Shown one piece after another: positions 48,214 to 56,669 of a DNA stretch of 64,000 nt; position 1 is the first letter of the stretch; each line of letters begins with the position of its first letter. A program made the translations under genes and the position numbers. Below the pieces are notes generated by a model. It was given only the letters and a program-made list of their open reading frames with translations, searched no databases and was not told the DNA's origin. The stretch is taken from NCBI RefSeq assembly GCF_003116095.1, contig NZ_LGRA01000021.1, positions 1,060,794 to 1,124,793 on the forward strand. Reading direction: 5' to 3'. The DNA is from Azospirillum sp. TSO35-2. GTDB taxonomy: Bacteria > Pseudomonadota > Alphaproteobacteria > Azospirillales > Azospirillaceae.

Positions 48214-49138
48214 CGAGCGTCCCGACACCGGCGCCGGCCCGATCCCCGGCCGCATCACCGCGGACGACGCGCAGGACCTCGCCTCGCCGCCCTGGGCCGC
48301 CAACGCCACCCTGCCCGCCGCCGGGGGCGAGGACGACCAGGAAATCTGGCTGCTCAGCTACTCCGATCTGGTGACGCTGCTGCTGTCGGTGTTCGTCATG
48401 CTGCTGGCGATCACCACGCTGAAGGACCAGCTCCCCACCACGCCGCAGCCCGAGTTGCCGGTCGCGGCGTCGAACACGGCGTCGAACACGGCGGCGGTCC
48501 ACACGGCGCCGGAGTCGGCACCGCCGCCGCCCTTGTTCGACGAACCCCCGCCGCCGAAACCCAATCCGCCCCCCGATCCGCGCCCGCGCCTGGACGACGG
48601 GAAGGTGGCGGTGACGGCGCCGGAGCGGGTGGCGGCGCATTGGCGCGAGACGCTGGCGACGCTCGGCGTGCCGCGCAGCGTCGCGGTCGACGTGCGGCAG
48701 AACCGGGTGAACATCGTCATCGGCGACGGCATCCTGTTCGCCTCCGGCCGGGCGGAGCTGACGCCGGGCGGCGACGGGCTGCTGCGCCGGCTGGCCCCGA
48801 CGCTGACCGCGACCCGCGGCGACATCGTGGTGGAGGGGCACACCGACCGCACCCCGATCAGCAACAGCCGCTTCCCCTCCAACTGGGAGCTGTCGGGCGC
48901 CCGCGCCTCCAGCGTCGTCCGCCGCCTGATCGAGCTCGGCCTGCCGCCGGACCGGCTGTCGGCGGTCGGCTTCGCCGACACCCGCCCGCTGACCGGCGGG
49001 ACCGACCCGGTCGCACAGGCGCGCAACCGCCGGGTGGCGATCACCCTCCAGGCCGACGATGAGCCGGGGACACAGCCAGGCGGGCCGCCGGCAGCCGCCC
49101 CAAGTCCCACCGATTTCCCCGACCGGGCATTTCCATAG
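48200..49138 (+). CDS. motB: Flagellar motor stator protein MotB/PomB
   Basis: A 312-residue protein with a single membrane helix (SYSDLVTLLLSVFVMLLAITTL) holding Asp56, the ion-binding residue. A long Pro-rich periplasmic linker (about 85-145, with PPPPKPNPPPDPRPR) leads to an OmpA-like peptidoglycan-binding domain (VVEGHTDRTPISNSRFPSNWELSGARA). ATG 48200 is used; a GTG at 48179 is an in-frame alternative. It overlaps the motA-like gene by 14 bp. The acidic N-terminal 48 residues are longer than in many MotB proteins. Confidence 0.9.
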   Translation: MASPDERPDTGAGPIPGRITADDAQDLASPPWAANATLPAAGGEDDQEIWLLSYSDLVTLLLSVFVMLLAITTLKDQLPTTPQPELPVAASNTASNTAAVHTAPESAPPPPLFDEPPPPKPNPPPDPRPRLDDGKVAVTAPERVAAHWRETLATLGVPRSVAVDVRQNRVNIVIGDGILFASGRAELTPGGDGLLRRLAPTLTATRGDIVVEGHTDRTPISNSRFPSNWELSGARASSVVRRLIELGLPPDRLSAVGFADTRPLTGGTDPVAQARNRRVAITLQADDEPGTQPGGPPAAAPSPTDFPDRAFP

Positions 49139-49252
49139 GGGCAGGGTTTGATTTGACGCAATGCGGCAGGCGCCGCCGCGGGTCTATGCTGGGGTCTGGT
49201 GGTCGATCTGGTTGACGTTTTGCCCTCCACCCCTGCGGCGCTGCCAAGCGCC

Positions 49253-49277
49253 CCTTCCCCCGCCCGCCGGGGGAAGG
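49253..49277. repeat. Intergenic hairpin between motB and atpD
   Basis: CCTTCCCCCG-CCCGC-CGGGGGAAGG is a perfect 10-bp stem with a 5-base loop, flanked by CCACCCC and GGGGTGG that can extend the stem. It lies 115 bp after motB and 92 bp before atpD, and may separate the two transcription units. It resembles the dispersed intergenic GC-rich hairpins of this genus. Confidence 0.65.
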
Positions 49278-49368
49278 CTGGGGTGGCCGGTCGGGTGGGG
49301 CCCGCCCCGGGTCTCATAGCCGCACCACCGCCCCCGGTTCCCGTCCACGCCTCCCGGCCGGAGTGACC

Positions 49369-50823
49369 ATGCCCACCGACACACCCGTCAACGCCCCGGC
49401 CTCCCCCGCAGACCCCAGCGAATCGTCGTTGGGGCGGGTGGTCGCCGTCCGCGGCTCGGTCATCGACCTCGTCTTTCCGGACGGCGCTCTGCCGCCGCTG
49501 CGCGAGGCGGTGGAGATCCTGTGGGACGGCCCGGAGCGGCTGGTGGCGGAGGTGCAGGCCCATCTGGACGCCGGCACCGCCCGCGCCATCGCGCTCCAGG
49601 GCACCTCGGGCCTGCGGCGCGGCACCATGGCGCGCGCCACCGGCGGGCCGCTGACCACCCCGGTGGGGGCGGCGGTGCTGGGCCGGCTGCTCGACGTCAT
49701 GGGGTTGCCGCGCGACGATGGGCCGGCGCTGCCGGCCGACACCCCGCGCTCCCCCATCCACCGCGCCCCGCCGCCGCTGTCCCGCCGCAACCCGCAGCGC
49801 GAGCTGATGGAGACCGGCATCAAGGTGATCGACCTGCTGGCGCCGATGGCGCGCGGCGGCAAGGCGGCGATGTTCGGTGGCGCCGGCGTCGGCAAGACCG
49901 TGCTGGTGATGGAGCTGATCCGCAAGATGGGGGAGCGCTACACCGGCATCTCCGTCTTCGCCGGCATTGGCGAACGCTCCCGCGAGGGGCAGGAGCTGTG
50001 GGAGGAGATGCGGCGTTCCGGCGTGCTCGACCGCACCGCGCTGGTCTTCGGCCAGATGAACGAGCCGCCGGGGGCGCGCTGGCGCGTCGGCCTGACCGCG
50101 CTGACCATCGCCGAGCATTTCCGCGACGAGGAACGACGCGACGTGCTGCTGCTGATGGACAACGTCTTCCGCTTCGTCCAGGCCGGGGCGGAGGTGTCGG
50201 GGCTGCTCGGCCGCCTGCCGTCGCGGGTCGGCTACCAGCCGACGCTGGCCAGCGAGATCGCCGAGCTGGAGGAGCGGGTGGCCTCCACCCCCGGCGCGGT
50301 GGTGACGGCAATCCAGGCGGTCTATGTCCCGGCCGACGACTTCACCGATCCGGCGGTGGCGGAGCTGTTCAGCCACCTCGACAGCTCCATCGTGCTGTCG
50401 CGCGCCATGGCGGCGGAGGGGCTGTACCCGGCGGTCGACCCGCTGACCTCGACCTCCAGCCTGCTCGACCCGCTGGTGGTGGGGGAGACGCATTACCGGC
50501 TGGCGGAGGAGGTGCGGCGGACCATCGCCCATTACCGCGAGCTTCAGGACGTCATCGCCCTGCTGGGCATGGAGGAGCTGAGCGCCGCCGACCGCCTGGC
50601 GGTGCGCCGCGCCCGCCGGCTGCAGCGGTTCCTGACCCAGCCCTTCGTGGTGACGGAGGTCTTCACCGGCCATGGCGGCGTCAGCGTGCCGCTGGAGGAC
50701 ACGCTGAAGGGCTGCCGCGCCATCCTGGACGGCGAGGGCGACGGCTGGGCCGAAAGCGCCTTCTTCATGACCGGCACGCTGGATCAGGTCCGCGAGCGCG
50801 ACCGCGCCGGGAGGACGCCATGA
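49369..50823 (+). CDS. atpD: N-ATPase beta subunit (AtpD)
   Basis: Catalytic beta subunit of an N-type rotary ATPase, 484 residues. N-terminal barrel with GRVVAVRGSVIDLVFPDG, P-loop GGAGVGKT (about 170-177), GERSREGQELWEEM, and LLMDNVFRFVQAGAEVSGLLGR and GYQPTLASEIAELEERV. The first gene of an operon in the exact N-ATPase order atpD-C-Q-R-B-E-F-A-G, with beta and epsilon ahead of the membrane genes. GGAG at 49360-49363 supports ATG 49369. N-ATPases are second ATPases thought to export ions at the cost of ATP; the usual F-type operon is not in the window. Confidence 0.95.
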   Translation: MPTDTPVNAPASPADPSESSLGRVVAVRGSVIDLVFPDGALPPLREAVEILWDGPERLVAEVQAHLDAGTARAIALQGTSGLRRGTMARATGGPLTTPVGAAVLGRLLDVMGLPRDDGPALPADTPRSPIHRAPPPLSRRNPQRELMETGIKVIDLLAPMARGGKAAMFGGAGVGKTVLVMELIRKMGERYTGISVFAGIGERSREGQELWEEMRRSGVLDRTALVFGQMNEPPGARWRVGLTALTIAEHFRDEERRDVLLLMDNVFRFVQAGAEVSGLLGRLPSRVGYQPTLASEIAELEERVASTPGAVVTAIQAVYVPADDFTDPAVAELFSHLDSSIVLSRAMAAEGLYPAVDPLTSTSSLLDPLVVGETHYRLAEEVRRTIAHYRELQDVIALLGMEELSAADRLAVRRARRLQRFLTQPFVVTEVFTGHGGVSVPLEDTLKGCRAILDGEGDGWAESAFFMTGTLDQVRERDRAGRTP

Positions 50824-51284
50824 CGGATGGCGGCCTTTCCCTCATCATCACCACGCCCACGTCGGTCGCCGCCCAGCTCGCCGGCCTCCGCCATCTGCGC
50901 GCCGAGGACGCCAGCGGCGCCTTCGGCGTCCTGCCCGGCCACGCCGACCTGCTGACCGCGCTCGCCGTCTCGGTGGTCAGCTGGCGCGGCGCCGACGGGC
51001 GCGAGGGGCATTGCGCGGTGCGCGGCGGGGTGCTGACCGTGACCGACGGCGCCCGCGTCGCGGTGGCGACGCGCGAGGCGGTGGTCGGCGACGACCTGCA
51101 CGCGCTGGAACAGGACGTGCTGGCCCGCTTCCGCCGCAACGCCGAGGACGAGGGGCAGGCCCGCACCGGCGCCCGCCGCATGCATCTGGCGGCGGTCCGC
51201 CACATCCTAGCCTACCTGCGGCCCGAACGCCGCGCCGCCAGCCCGTTCGCCCCGACCGGCGATGGAACGGAGGACGCGTCATGA
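50820..51284 (+). CDS. atpC: N-ATPase epsilon subunit (AtpC)
   Basis: A 154-residue central-stalk subunit. The N-terminal beta-sandwich is typical (LIITTPTSVAAQLAGLRHLRAEDASGAFGVLPGHADLLTALAVSVV), followed by a helical C-terminal part with RRMHLAAVRHILAYLRPERR. It overlaps atpD and atpQ by ATGA. In F-type operons epsilon lies last; its place directly after beta is a hallmark of the N-type operon. Confidence 0.92.
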   Translation: MTDGGLSLIITTPTSVAAQLAGLRHLRAEDASGAFGVLPGHADLLTALAVSVVSWRGADGREGHCAVRGGVLTVTDGARVAVATREAVVGDDLHALEQDVLARFRRNAEDEGQARTGARRMHLAAVRHILAYLRPERRAASPFAPTGDGTEDAS

Positions 51285-51592
51285 CCGACTCCAGCCCGCC
51301 AGAACCGCCGGAGCCACAAGACCCGCTGTCCGGCAACGTCCGCCGCCGCCGCGAACGGCGCGAGCGCTGGCTGCGCGAGGGCGAACGGCCGATGGGCCGC
51401 AATCTGGCGCTGATCGGCGCGCTGGGCTGGCTGGTGGTGGTGCCGACGCTGGCCGGGCTGTTCGCCGGACGCTGGCTCGACCAGCGGGCGGGCAGCGGCA
51501 TCTTCTGGACCGCGGCGCTGCTGTTCGCCGGGGTGCTGCTCGGCGGCTGGCTCGCCTGGAACCGCATCGAGCAGGAGCGTGGACCGTCATGA
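51281..51592 (+). CDS. atpQ: N-ATPase AtpQ (AtpI/F0F1 gene 1-like)
   Basis: A 103-residue membrane protein with a charged N-terminus (RRRRERRERWLREGERPMGRN) and two hydrophobic segments (LALIGALGWLVVVPTLAGLFAG and FWTAALLFAGVLLGGWLAW). It belongs to the AtpI-related family that may help assemble the c-ring. It sits between epsilon and AtpR, as in known N-ATPase operons, and overlaps both neighbours by ATGA. Confidence 0.85.
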   Translation: MTDSSPPEPPEPQDPLSGNVRRRRERRERWLREGERPMGRNLALIGALGWLVVVPTLAGLFAGRWLDQRAGSGIFWTAALLFAGVLLGGWLAWNRIEQERGPS

Positions 51593-51876
51593 CCGCCCCC
51601 ATCCTCCTGTCCATCCTCTGCGGCGCGCTGGCCGGCCTGGCGCTGGGCACGCTGTTCTTCCGCGGGCTGGCCGCCACCGCGCGGCTCTACGCCAACGGCG
51701 GTGCGCGCCGGGCGGTGCCGCTGCACCTGCTGCGGCTGGGCGGAGCGGTGGCGGGCTTCACCGCGGCGGCGGTCTGGGGCGGTGCGGCGGCGCTGCTCGC
51801 CATGCTCGCCGGCTTCCAGGCGGCCCGCGTGGCGGTGATGCGGCGGGAACGGGCGGCGGACGGGGGAACGCCATGA
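51589..51876 (+). CDS. atpR: N-ATPase AtpR small membrane subunit
   Basis: A 95-residue protein with three hydrophobic segments (ILLSILCGALAGLALGTLFF, a middle helix, and FTAAAVWGGAAALLAMLAGF). AtpR is a protein unique to N-type operons; conserved charged residues in its helices are thought to interact with the c subunit. Here arginines sit near the middle (RLYANGGARRAVPLHLLRLGG). Overlaps with atpQ and atpB (4 bp each) show coupled translation. Confidence 0.82.
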   Translation: MTAPILLSILCGALAGLALGTLFFRGLAATARLYANGGARRAVPLHLLRLGGAVAGFTAAAVWGGAAALLAMLAGFQAARVAVMRRERAADGGTP

Positions 51877-52547
51877 CCGACTCCCCGCTGACCGCACCGG
51901 TCGTCGTCGCGCTCGGCCCGCTGCCGATCACCCTGCCGGTGGTCGTCACCTGGGGGCTGATGGCCGCGATGACGCTGGGGGCGGCGCTGGCAACGCGCCG
52001 GCTGCGGGTGGAGCGGCCCGGCCGGGTCCAGACCGTGCTGGAGCTGGTGGTCGAAACCCTGCGCCGCGAGATCGGCGAGACGATGCAGGCCGACGCCACG
52101 CCCTTCCTGCCGCTGCTGGGCACGCTGTTCCTCTATCTGGCGGTCGCCAACCTGTCCGGCCTGCTGCCGGGGCTGAAGGCGCCGACCGCCTTCCTGGAAA
52201 CCGCGGCGGCGCTGGCGCTGGTCGTGCTGCTGTCGGCCCAGGCGCTGGGCATCGCCAAGCGCGGGCTGTGGGGCTACCTGAAGGGCTTCGCCCACCCCAC
52301 CCCGCTGCTGCTGCCGCTGAACCTGCTGTCGGAGCTGACCCGCGCCTTCTCGCTGTCGATCCGCCTGTTCGGCAACGTCATGAGCGGCGAGTTCGTCATC
52401 GGCATCGTGCTGGCGCTGGCCGGGCTGTTCGTGCCGGTGCCGCTGATGGCGCTGGAACTGCTGCTCGGGCTGGTCCAGGCGTACATCTTCACCATCCTCG
52501 CCACCGTCTTCATCGGCGGCGCGGTCGGAACCATCGAAAAGGGGTGA
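51873..52547 (+). CDS. atpB: N-ATPase a subunit (AtpB)
   Basis: A 224-residue membrane subunit with five to six helices that forms the ion path against the c-ring. The essential arginine lies in NLLSELTRAFSLSIRLFGNVMSGE, and the last helix carries LGLVQAYIFTILATVFIGGAVGT. It is shorter than F-type a subunits, as usual for N-ATPases. ATGA overlap with atpR, and atpE follows after 5 bp. Confidence 0.92.
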   Translation: MTDSPLTAPVVVALGPLPITLPVVVTWGLMAAMTLGAALATRRLRVERPGRVQTVLELVVETLRREIGETMQADATPFLPLLGTLFLYLAVANLSGLLPGLKAPTAFLETAAALALVVLLSAQALGIAKRGLWGYLKGFAHPTPLLLPLNLLSELTRAFSLSIRLFGNVMSGEFVIGIVLALAGLFVPVPLMALELLLGLVQAYIFTILATVFIGGAVGTIEKG

Positions 52548-52552
52548 GACAC

Positions 52553-52792
52553 ATGGACATCCACGCCATCAGCATCCTGGGCGCGGTGATCGCCGTCTCG
52601 GTCGGCGCCATCGGGCCGGCGCTGGCGGAAGGGCGCGCGGTCGCCGCGGCGATGGAGGCCATCGCCCGCCAGCCGGAGGCCGCCAACACCCTGTCGCGCA
52701 CTTTGTTCGTCGGCCTCGCGATGATCGAGACCATGGCGATCTACTGCCTGGTGATCGCGCTGCTGCTGCTGTTCGCCAACCCGTTCGCCTGA
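52553..52792 (+). CDS. atpE: N-ATPase c subunit (AtpE), Na+-type ion site
   Basis: A 79-residue two-helix subunit of the rotor ring. The conserved loop ARQPEA is at 38-43. The ion site in helix 2 is Glu59-Thr60 with Tyr64 (AMIETMAIY), the pattern of sodium-binding c subunits (E65, S66, Y70 in Ilyobacter). In helix 1 the glutamine of Ilyobacter (Q32) is replaced by Glu26 (PALAEGRA), giving two acidic groups, a known trait of N-ATPases. This predicts Na+ (or mixed) coupling; direct proof needs biochemistry. Confidence 0.93.
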   Translation: MDIHAISILGAVIAVSVGAIGPALAEGRAVAAAMEAIARQPEAANTLSRTLFVGLAMIETMAIYCLVIALLLLFANPFA

Positions 52793-52799
52793 GGCCGTC

Positions 52800-53603
52800 A
52801 TGCACATCGACGGTTGGACGCTGCTGCTCCAGGCCATCAACTTCCTGATCCTGGTCTGGCTGCTCCGGCGCTTCCTCTACCGCCCGGTGCTGGCGGTGAT
52901 CGCCGAGCGGCAGGCCGCCACCGACCGCGTCCGCAGCGAGGCGGAGGCGGCACGGCAGGCCGCCGACAGCCTGCGCCAGGGGCTGGAGGCCGAGCGCACC
53001 GGCCTGCCCGCGGAGCGCGACCGGCTGATCGCCGCCGCCCGCAGCGCGGCGGAGGCCGAACGCGCCGCCCTGCTCGACAAGGCGCGGGCCGAGGCGGACC
53101 GCGCGCTGGACAACGCCCGCGCCAAGCTGGCGGAGGAGCGCGCCCAGGCGCTGGCCGACCTGCAACGCCACGCCGCGGCGCTGGGCGCCGAGCTGGCGGC
53201 GCGGCTGCTGCGCGGTGCCCCTGTCGCCGCACTGACCCGCCCCTTCCTGGACGAGGCGTGCGCCGCGGTCGAAGCCCTGCCGGAGGCGCAGCGCCGGGCG
53301 CTGGTCGACGGGGTCGACCCGGTGCCGGTGTGCCTCGTCGCCGCGACGCCGTTGACACCCGAGGATGCCGGCCATGGCCGCGACCGGCTGGCGGCGACGC
53401 TCGGCCGGACGGTGGTGCTGACGGTGGCCGAGGATCCCGGCCTGATCGCCGGGGTGGAGCTGCATTTCCCGCACAGCGTCGTCCGCCGCACCTGGAAGCA
53501 GGCGCTGGCCGAGGCGGCGGAGGAGTTGACCCGCGATGAGCCCGCAAGAGCTGATGCCGCAACAACCGCCCCTGCGCGAACCGACCGGGCAGCCCTCGCT
53601 TAA
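52800..53603 (+). CDS. atpF: N-ATPase b subunit (AtpF) with delta-like C-terminal extension
   Basis: A 267-residue stalk subunit, longer than a usual b (about 160). The N-terminal helix ILVWLLRRFLYRPVL anchors it; residues about 40-130 form an Ala/Arg/Glu-rich coiled coil. The C-terminal 110 residues (CLVAATPLTPEDAGHGRDRL, VVLTVAEDPGLIAGVELHF) resemble the C-terminal domain of delta, which has no separate gene here. Such b-delta extension is known for N-ATPases. The 3' end overlaps atpA by 68 bp. Confidence 0.9.
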   Translation: MHIDGWTLLLQAINFLILVWLLRRFLYRPVLAVIAERQAATDRVRSEAEAARQAADSLRQGLEAERTGLPAERDRLIAAARSAAEAERAALLDKARAEADRALDNARAKLAEERAQALADLQRHAAALGAELAARLLRGAPVAALTRPFLDEACAAVEALPEAQRRALVDGVDPVPVCLVAATPLTPEDAGHGRDRLAATLGRTVVLTVAEDPGLIAGVELHFPHSVVRRTWKQALAEAAEELTRDEPARADAATTAPARTDRAALA

Positions 53604-55116
53604 GGACGCGCTGGACGCCTGGATGCCCGGCGCTCTGCGCCGGCTGGACGGCATCGGTGCCGGCGCGCGGCTGGAATCGGTCGGGCGGGTGGAGTCGGTC
53701 GGCGACGGGATCGCCCATGTCTCCGGCCTGCCCGACGTCCGGGTCGACGAGCTGCTGCTGTTCCCCGGCGGGGTCGTCGGCCTCGCCATGGATCTGGACC
53801 GCGAGATCGGCTGCATCCTGCTGGGTGACGACGCCGCGGTCGCCGCCGGCGGCGCCGTGCACGGCACCGGCACCGTGGTCCGGGTGCCGGTCGGCGACAA
53901 GCTGATGGGCCGGGTGATCGACCCGCTCGGCAACCCGCTGGACGACGGCCCGCCGGTGGAGGCCGAACGGTGGGAACCGGTGGAACGGCCGGCCCCGACC
54001 ATCGCCGAACGGGCGGCGGTGTCCGAACCGATGCTGACCGGCACCGCGGTGATCGACGCCATGTTCCCGCTCGGCCGTGGCCAGCGCGAGCTGCTGATCG
54101 GCGACCGCGCCACCGGCAAGACCGCCGTCGCCGTCGACGCCATCCTGAACCAGACCGACGGCGACGTGTTCTGCGTCTATGTCGCGGTCGGCCAGAAGGC
54201 ATCGGGCGTGCGCGCGGCGATCGAGGCGGTGCGCCAGGGCGGTGCAGCCTCCCGCACCCTGTTCGTCATCGCCGCCGCCGATTCGGCGCCCGGCCTGCAA
54301 TGGCTGGCGCCCTACGCCGGCTTCACCATGGCCGAGCATTTCCGCGACAGCGGCCGCCACGCCCTGGTGATCGTCGACGACCTCAGCAAGCACGCGGCGG
54401 TGCACCGACAGCTGTCGCTGCTGCTGCGCCGCCCGCCGGGGCGCGAGGCCTATCCCGGCGACGTCTTCTACCTGCACAGCCGCCTGCTGGAACGGGCGGC
54501 CAAGCTGACGCCGGCCCGCGGCGGCGGCTCGCTGACCGCGCTGCCGATCGCCGAGACGCAGAGCGGCAACCTGTCGGCCTACATCCCGACCAACCTGATC
54601 TCCATCACCGACGGGCAGGTCTATCTCGACGCGAAGCTGTTCTACGAGGGGCAGAAACCGGCGGTCGACATCGGCCGCAGCGTGTCGCGCGTCGGCGGCA
54701 AGGCGCAGCCGCCGGCCCTGCGCGCACTGGCCGAGCCGCTGCGGCTGGACTACGCCCAGTTCCTGGAACTGGAGGTGTTCACCCGCTTCGGCGGGCTGGT
54801 CGACGAGCGTACGCGCAAGGCGGTGGAGCACGGCCAGCGCATGCGGGCGCTGCTGGCGCAACGCCACCTCGCCCCGCGGCCGCTGGCGGTCCAGGCGGCG
54901 CAACTGCTGGCGCTGGCCGACGGGACGCTCGACCGGTTGCCGCTGGAGGCGATGCCGGCGTTCCAGGCGGCGCTGGCCAGGCTAGTCGCCACCCGGCCGC
55001 CGCCCATCGGCGGGACGCTGGACGACGGCGCCAAGGCTGCCTTGCGCGACCTGATCGCCCAGGCGGCAACCGGGCTGACGGCCACTGGGCTGGCGGCGGC
55101 CGGGAGCGGGCCATGA
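53536..55116 (+). CDS. atpA: N-ATPase alpha subunit (AtpA)
   Basis: A 526-residue regulatory/nucleotide-binding subunit. Key parts: RVESVGDGIAHVSGLPDV, P-loop GDRATGKT (about 189-196), ALVIVDDLSKHA, YPGDVFYLHSRLLERAAKL and the SRVGGKAQPPALRALAE segment. GGAGGAG 12 bp upstream within atpF supports ATG 53536. It overlaps atpF by 68 bp and atpG by ATGA. The N-terminal 40 residues are unusually Pro/Gln-rich. Confidence 0.95.
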   Translation: MSPQELMPQQPPLREPTGQPSLKDALDAWMPGALRRLDGIGAGARLESVGRVESVGDGIAHVSGLPDVRVDELLLFPGGVVGLAMDLDREIGCILLGDDAAVAAGGAVHGTGTVVRVPVGDKLMGRVIDPLGNPLDDGPPVEAERWEPVERPAPTIAERAAVSEPMLTGTAVIDAMFPLGRGQRELLIGDRATGKTAVAVDAILNQTDGDVFCVYVAVGQKASGVRAAIEAVRQGGAASRTLFVIAAADSAPGLQWLAPYAGFTMAEHFRDSGRHALVIVDDLSKHAAVHRQLSLLLRRPPGREAYPGDVFYLHSRLLERAAKLTPARGGGSLTALPIAETQSGNLSAYIPTNLISITDGQVYLDAKLFYEGQKPAVDIGRSVSRVGGKAQPPALRALAEPLRLDYAQFLELEVFTRFGGLVDERTRKAVEHGQRMRALLAQRHLAPRPLAVQAAQLLALADGTLDRLPLEAMPAFQAALARLVATRPPPIGGTLDDGAKAALRDLIAQAATGLTATGLAAAGSGP

Positions 55117-55967
55117 CCGAGCGTCTGGCCGAGGTCGAGGCGCGGCGGGCCAGCGTCCAGGATCTGGGATCGGTGACCGACGTCATGCGCTCGCTGGCGT
55201 CGATGCGGCTGCAGCAGGCCCTGGCGACGCTGGCCGGCACGCGCGCCTACGCCGACGTCATCGCCGGGGCGCTGGCCCAGGCGGCCGGGCTGCTGGACGA
55301 CGCGCCGGCGCAATGGCCGACCAACGGGAAAGGGAGCGGACGCCATCAAGCCGCCCTGCTGCTGTTCGCGCCGGAACACGGCTTCGTCGGCGCCTTCGCC
55401 GGACGGCTGATCGACGCGGCGCTGGCCGCGCCGCCCGGCTGCGCCCTGTGGGTGGTCGGCCAGCGCGGCGCCGCCCTGCTGGAGGAACGCGGCCGGACGC
55501 CGGACTGGACCCTGGCGATGGCGACCCACACCGACGCCGTCACCGACACCGCCCGGCGCATCGCCGAGGCGCTCTATCAGGCCGCGGCGGACGGGCGGCT
55601 GGGCCGGGTCGAGCTGCTCTATGGCCGGACCGCCGCCGGCGCCCCGCCGGAGGTGACGCGGCGCGCCCTGCTTCCGCTCGGGCTGCCGCAGCGTCTCGCC
55701 ACGGCGCCGGTGCCGCCGCTGATCAACATGCCGCCGCGCGAGCTGATCGCCCGGCTGGTCGACGAGTATGTCTTCGCCCTGCTGGCCAACGCGGCGATGG
55801 AGAGCTTCGCCGCCGAGAACGCCGCCCGCCTCTCGACCATGATGACCGCCCGCCACAACATCGAAACCACGCTGGACAACTTGACCGCCACGGTGCGGCA
55901 CCTGCGGCAGGAGCAGGTCACGACGGAGTTGATCGAGCTGGTGTCGGGCGCCGAAGCGATGCGGTGA
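55113..55967 (+). CDS. atpG: N-ATPase gamma subunit (AtpG)
   Basis: A 284-residue rotor shaft. Both terminal helices are visible (RRASVQDLGSVTDVMRSLASMRLQQ and AAMESFAAENAARLSTMMTARHNIETTLDNL), forming the coiled coil that turns inside the alpha-beta head, with a central Rossmann-like part (AALLLFAPEHGFVGAF). It is divergent from F-type gamma, as is usual for N-ATPases. It is the last gene of the operon; no delta gene and no clear terminator follow. Confidence 0.92.
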   Translation: MTERLAEVEARRASVQDLGSVTDVMRSLASMRLQQALATLAGTRAYADVIAGALAQAAGLLDDAPAQWPTNGKGSGRHQAALLLFAPEHGFVGAFAGRLIDAALAAPPGCALWVVGQRGAALLEERGRTPDWTLAMATHTDAVTDTARRIAEALYQAAADGRLGRVELLYGRTAAGAPPEVTRRALLPLGLPQRLATAPVPPLINMPPRELIARLVDEYVFALLANAAMESFAAENAARLSTMMTARHNIETTLDNLTATVRHLRQEQVTTELIELVSGAEAMR

Positions 55968-55988
55968 AAAGCGATGGGGTGAACGGCG

Positions 55989-56474
55989 CTACCGCACCAC
56001 CATGCGGTCAAGCAGGATGTCGCGCACGCGCACGCCGCGCATCTCGCGGTCCAGCACGCCGGCGATGGTGCTCTTCATCAGCTTGGCGCCCTCGGCGCCG
56101 GACAGTTGCTGCGGGTCGATCTGGCGCATGCGGTCGGACAGCCGGTCGGTGATGCGCGGGACGTAGGGATCGGCGACCTTGCCGTCGACCAGCGGATCGA
56201 TCTCCAGCAGGACCTTCACGTCGACCATCCGCGCGTCGTTGCCGCCCAGCGAGAAGGTCATCACCGGCAGGGAGGCGTATTTCTTGTCGCCCCCCGGCAG
56301 GGTCTGCCCGGCCGGCGCGCGGTTCTTGCTGGCGATGAAGGCTCCGCCGGCCCCCAGCGCCGCCAGAAGCAGCAGCAGGCCGGTCAGAACCAGCGGCATC
56401 AGGGACACCGTTTCCCCCTGCCGGTTGCGCCGGACGAGCCGCACAGTCGCCTTTCCGCCCCCCTTGGGGACCAT
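55989..56474 (-). CDS. fliL: FliL-family flagellar basal-body protein
   Basis: A 161-residue protein with one N-terminal membrane helix (LMPLVLTGLLLLLAALGAGGAFIA, about 28-50) and a periplasmic FliL domain (YASLPVMTFSLGGNDARMVDVKVLLEID, then IAGVLDREMRGVRVRDILLDRMVVR). FliL surrounds the stator and helps torque. The start is uncertain: ATG 56474 has no clear ribosome site. It faces the atpG end, 21 bp apart, so flagellar motor genes flank the N-ATPase operon on both sides. Confidence 0.75.
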   Translation of the reverse strand: MVPKGGGKATVRLVRRNRQGETVSLMPLVLTGLLLLLAALGAGGAFIASKNRAPAGQTLPGGDKKYASLPVMTFSLGGNDARMVDVKVLLEIDPLVDGKVADPYVPRITDRLSDRMRQIDPQQLSGAEGAKLMKSTIAGVLDREMRGVRVRDILLDRMVVR

Positions 56475-56669
56475 GTCCGATCGCTGCCGATGGTAGGCAA
56501 GCACGCGGCCGCCGTCAAACACGGCCGCAACGGCGTGTCGCGATGACGGCCATGTTGCCCCGCGCTGTTCCAAGTGCGCGGCGGTGCCCGCGGTGGTATG
56601 GTTCATCGCCGTGGGCCGGCAACGGCATGGCGCCGCTGCGGCCGGGTGCCTGATTGGACCGGACCGCCG

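Noticed and set aside
49139..49368. TTGACG near 49156 as a -35 box for the atp operon
   Set aside because: The nearest -10-like hexamer (TATGCT) is about 26 bp away, outside the accepted range.
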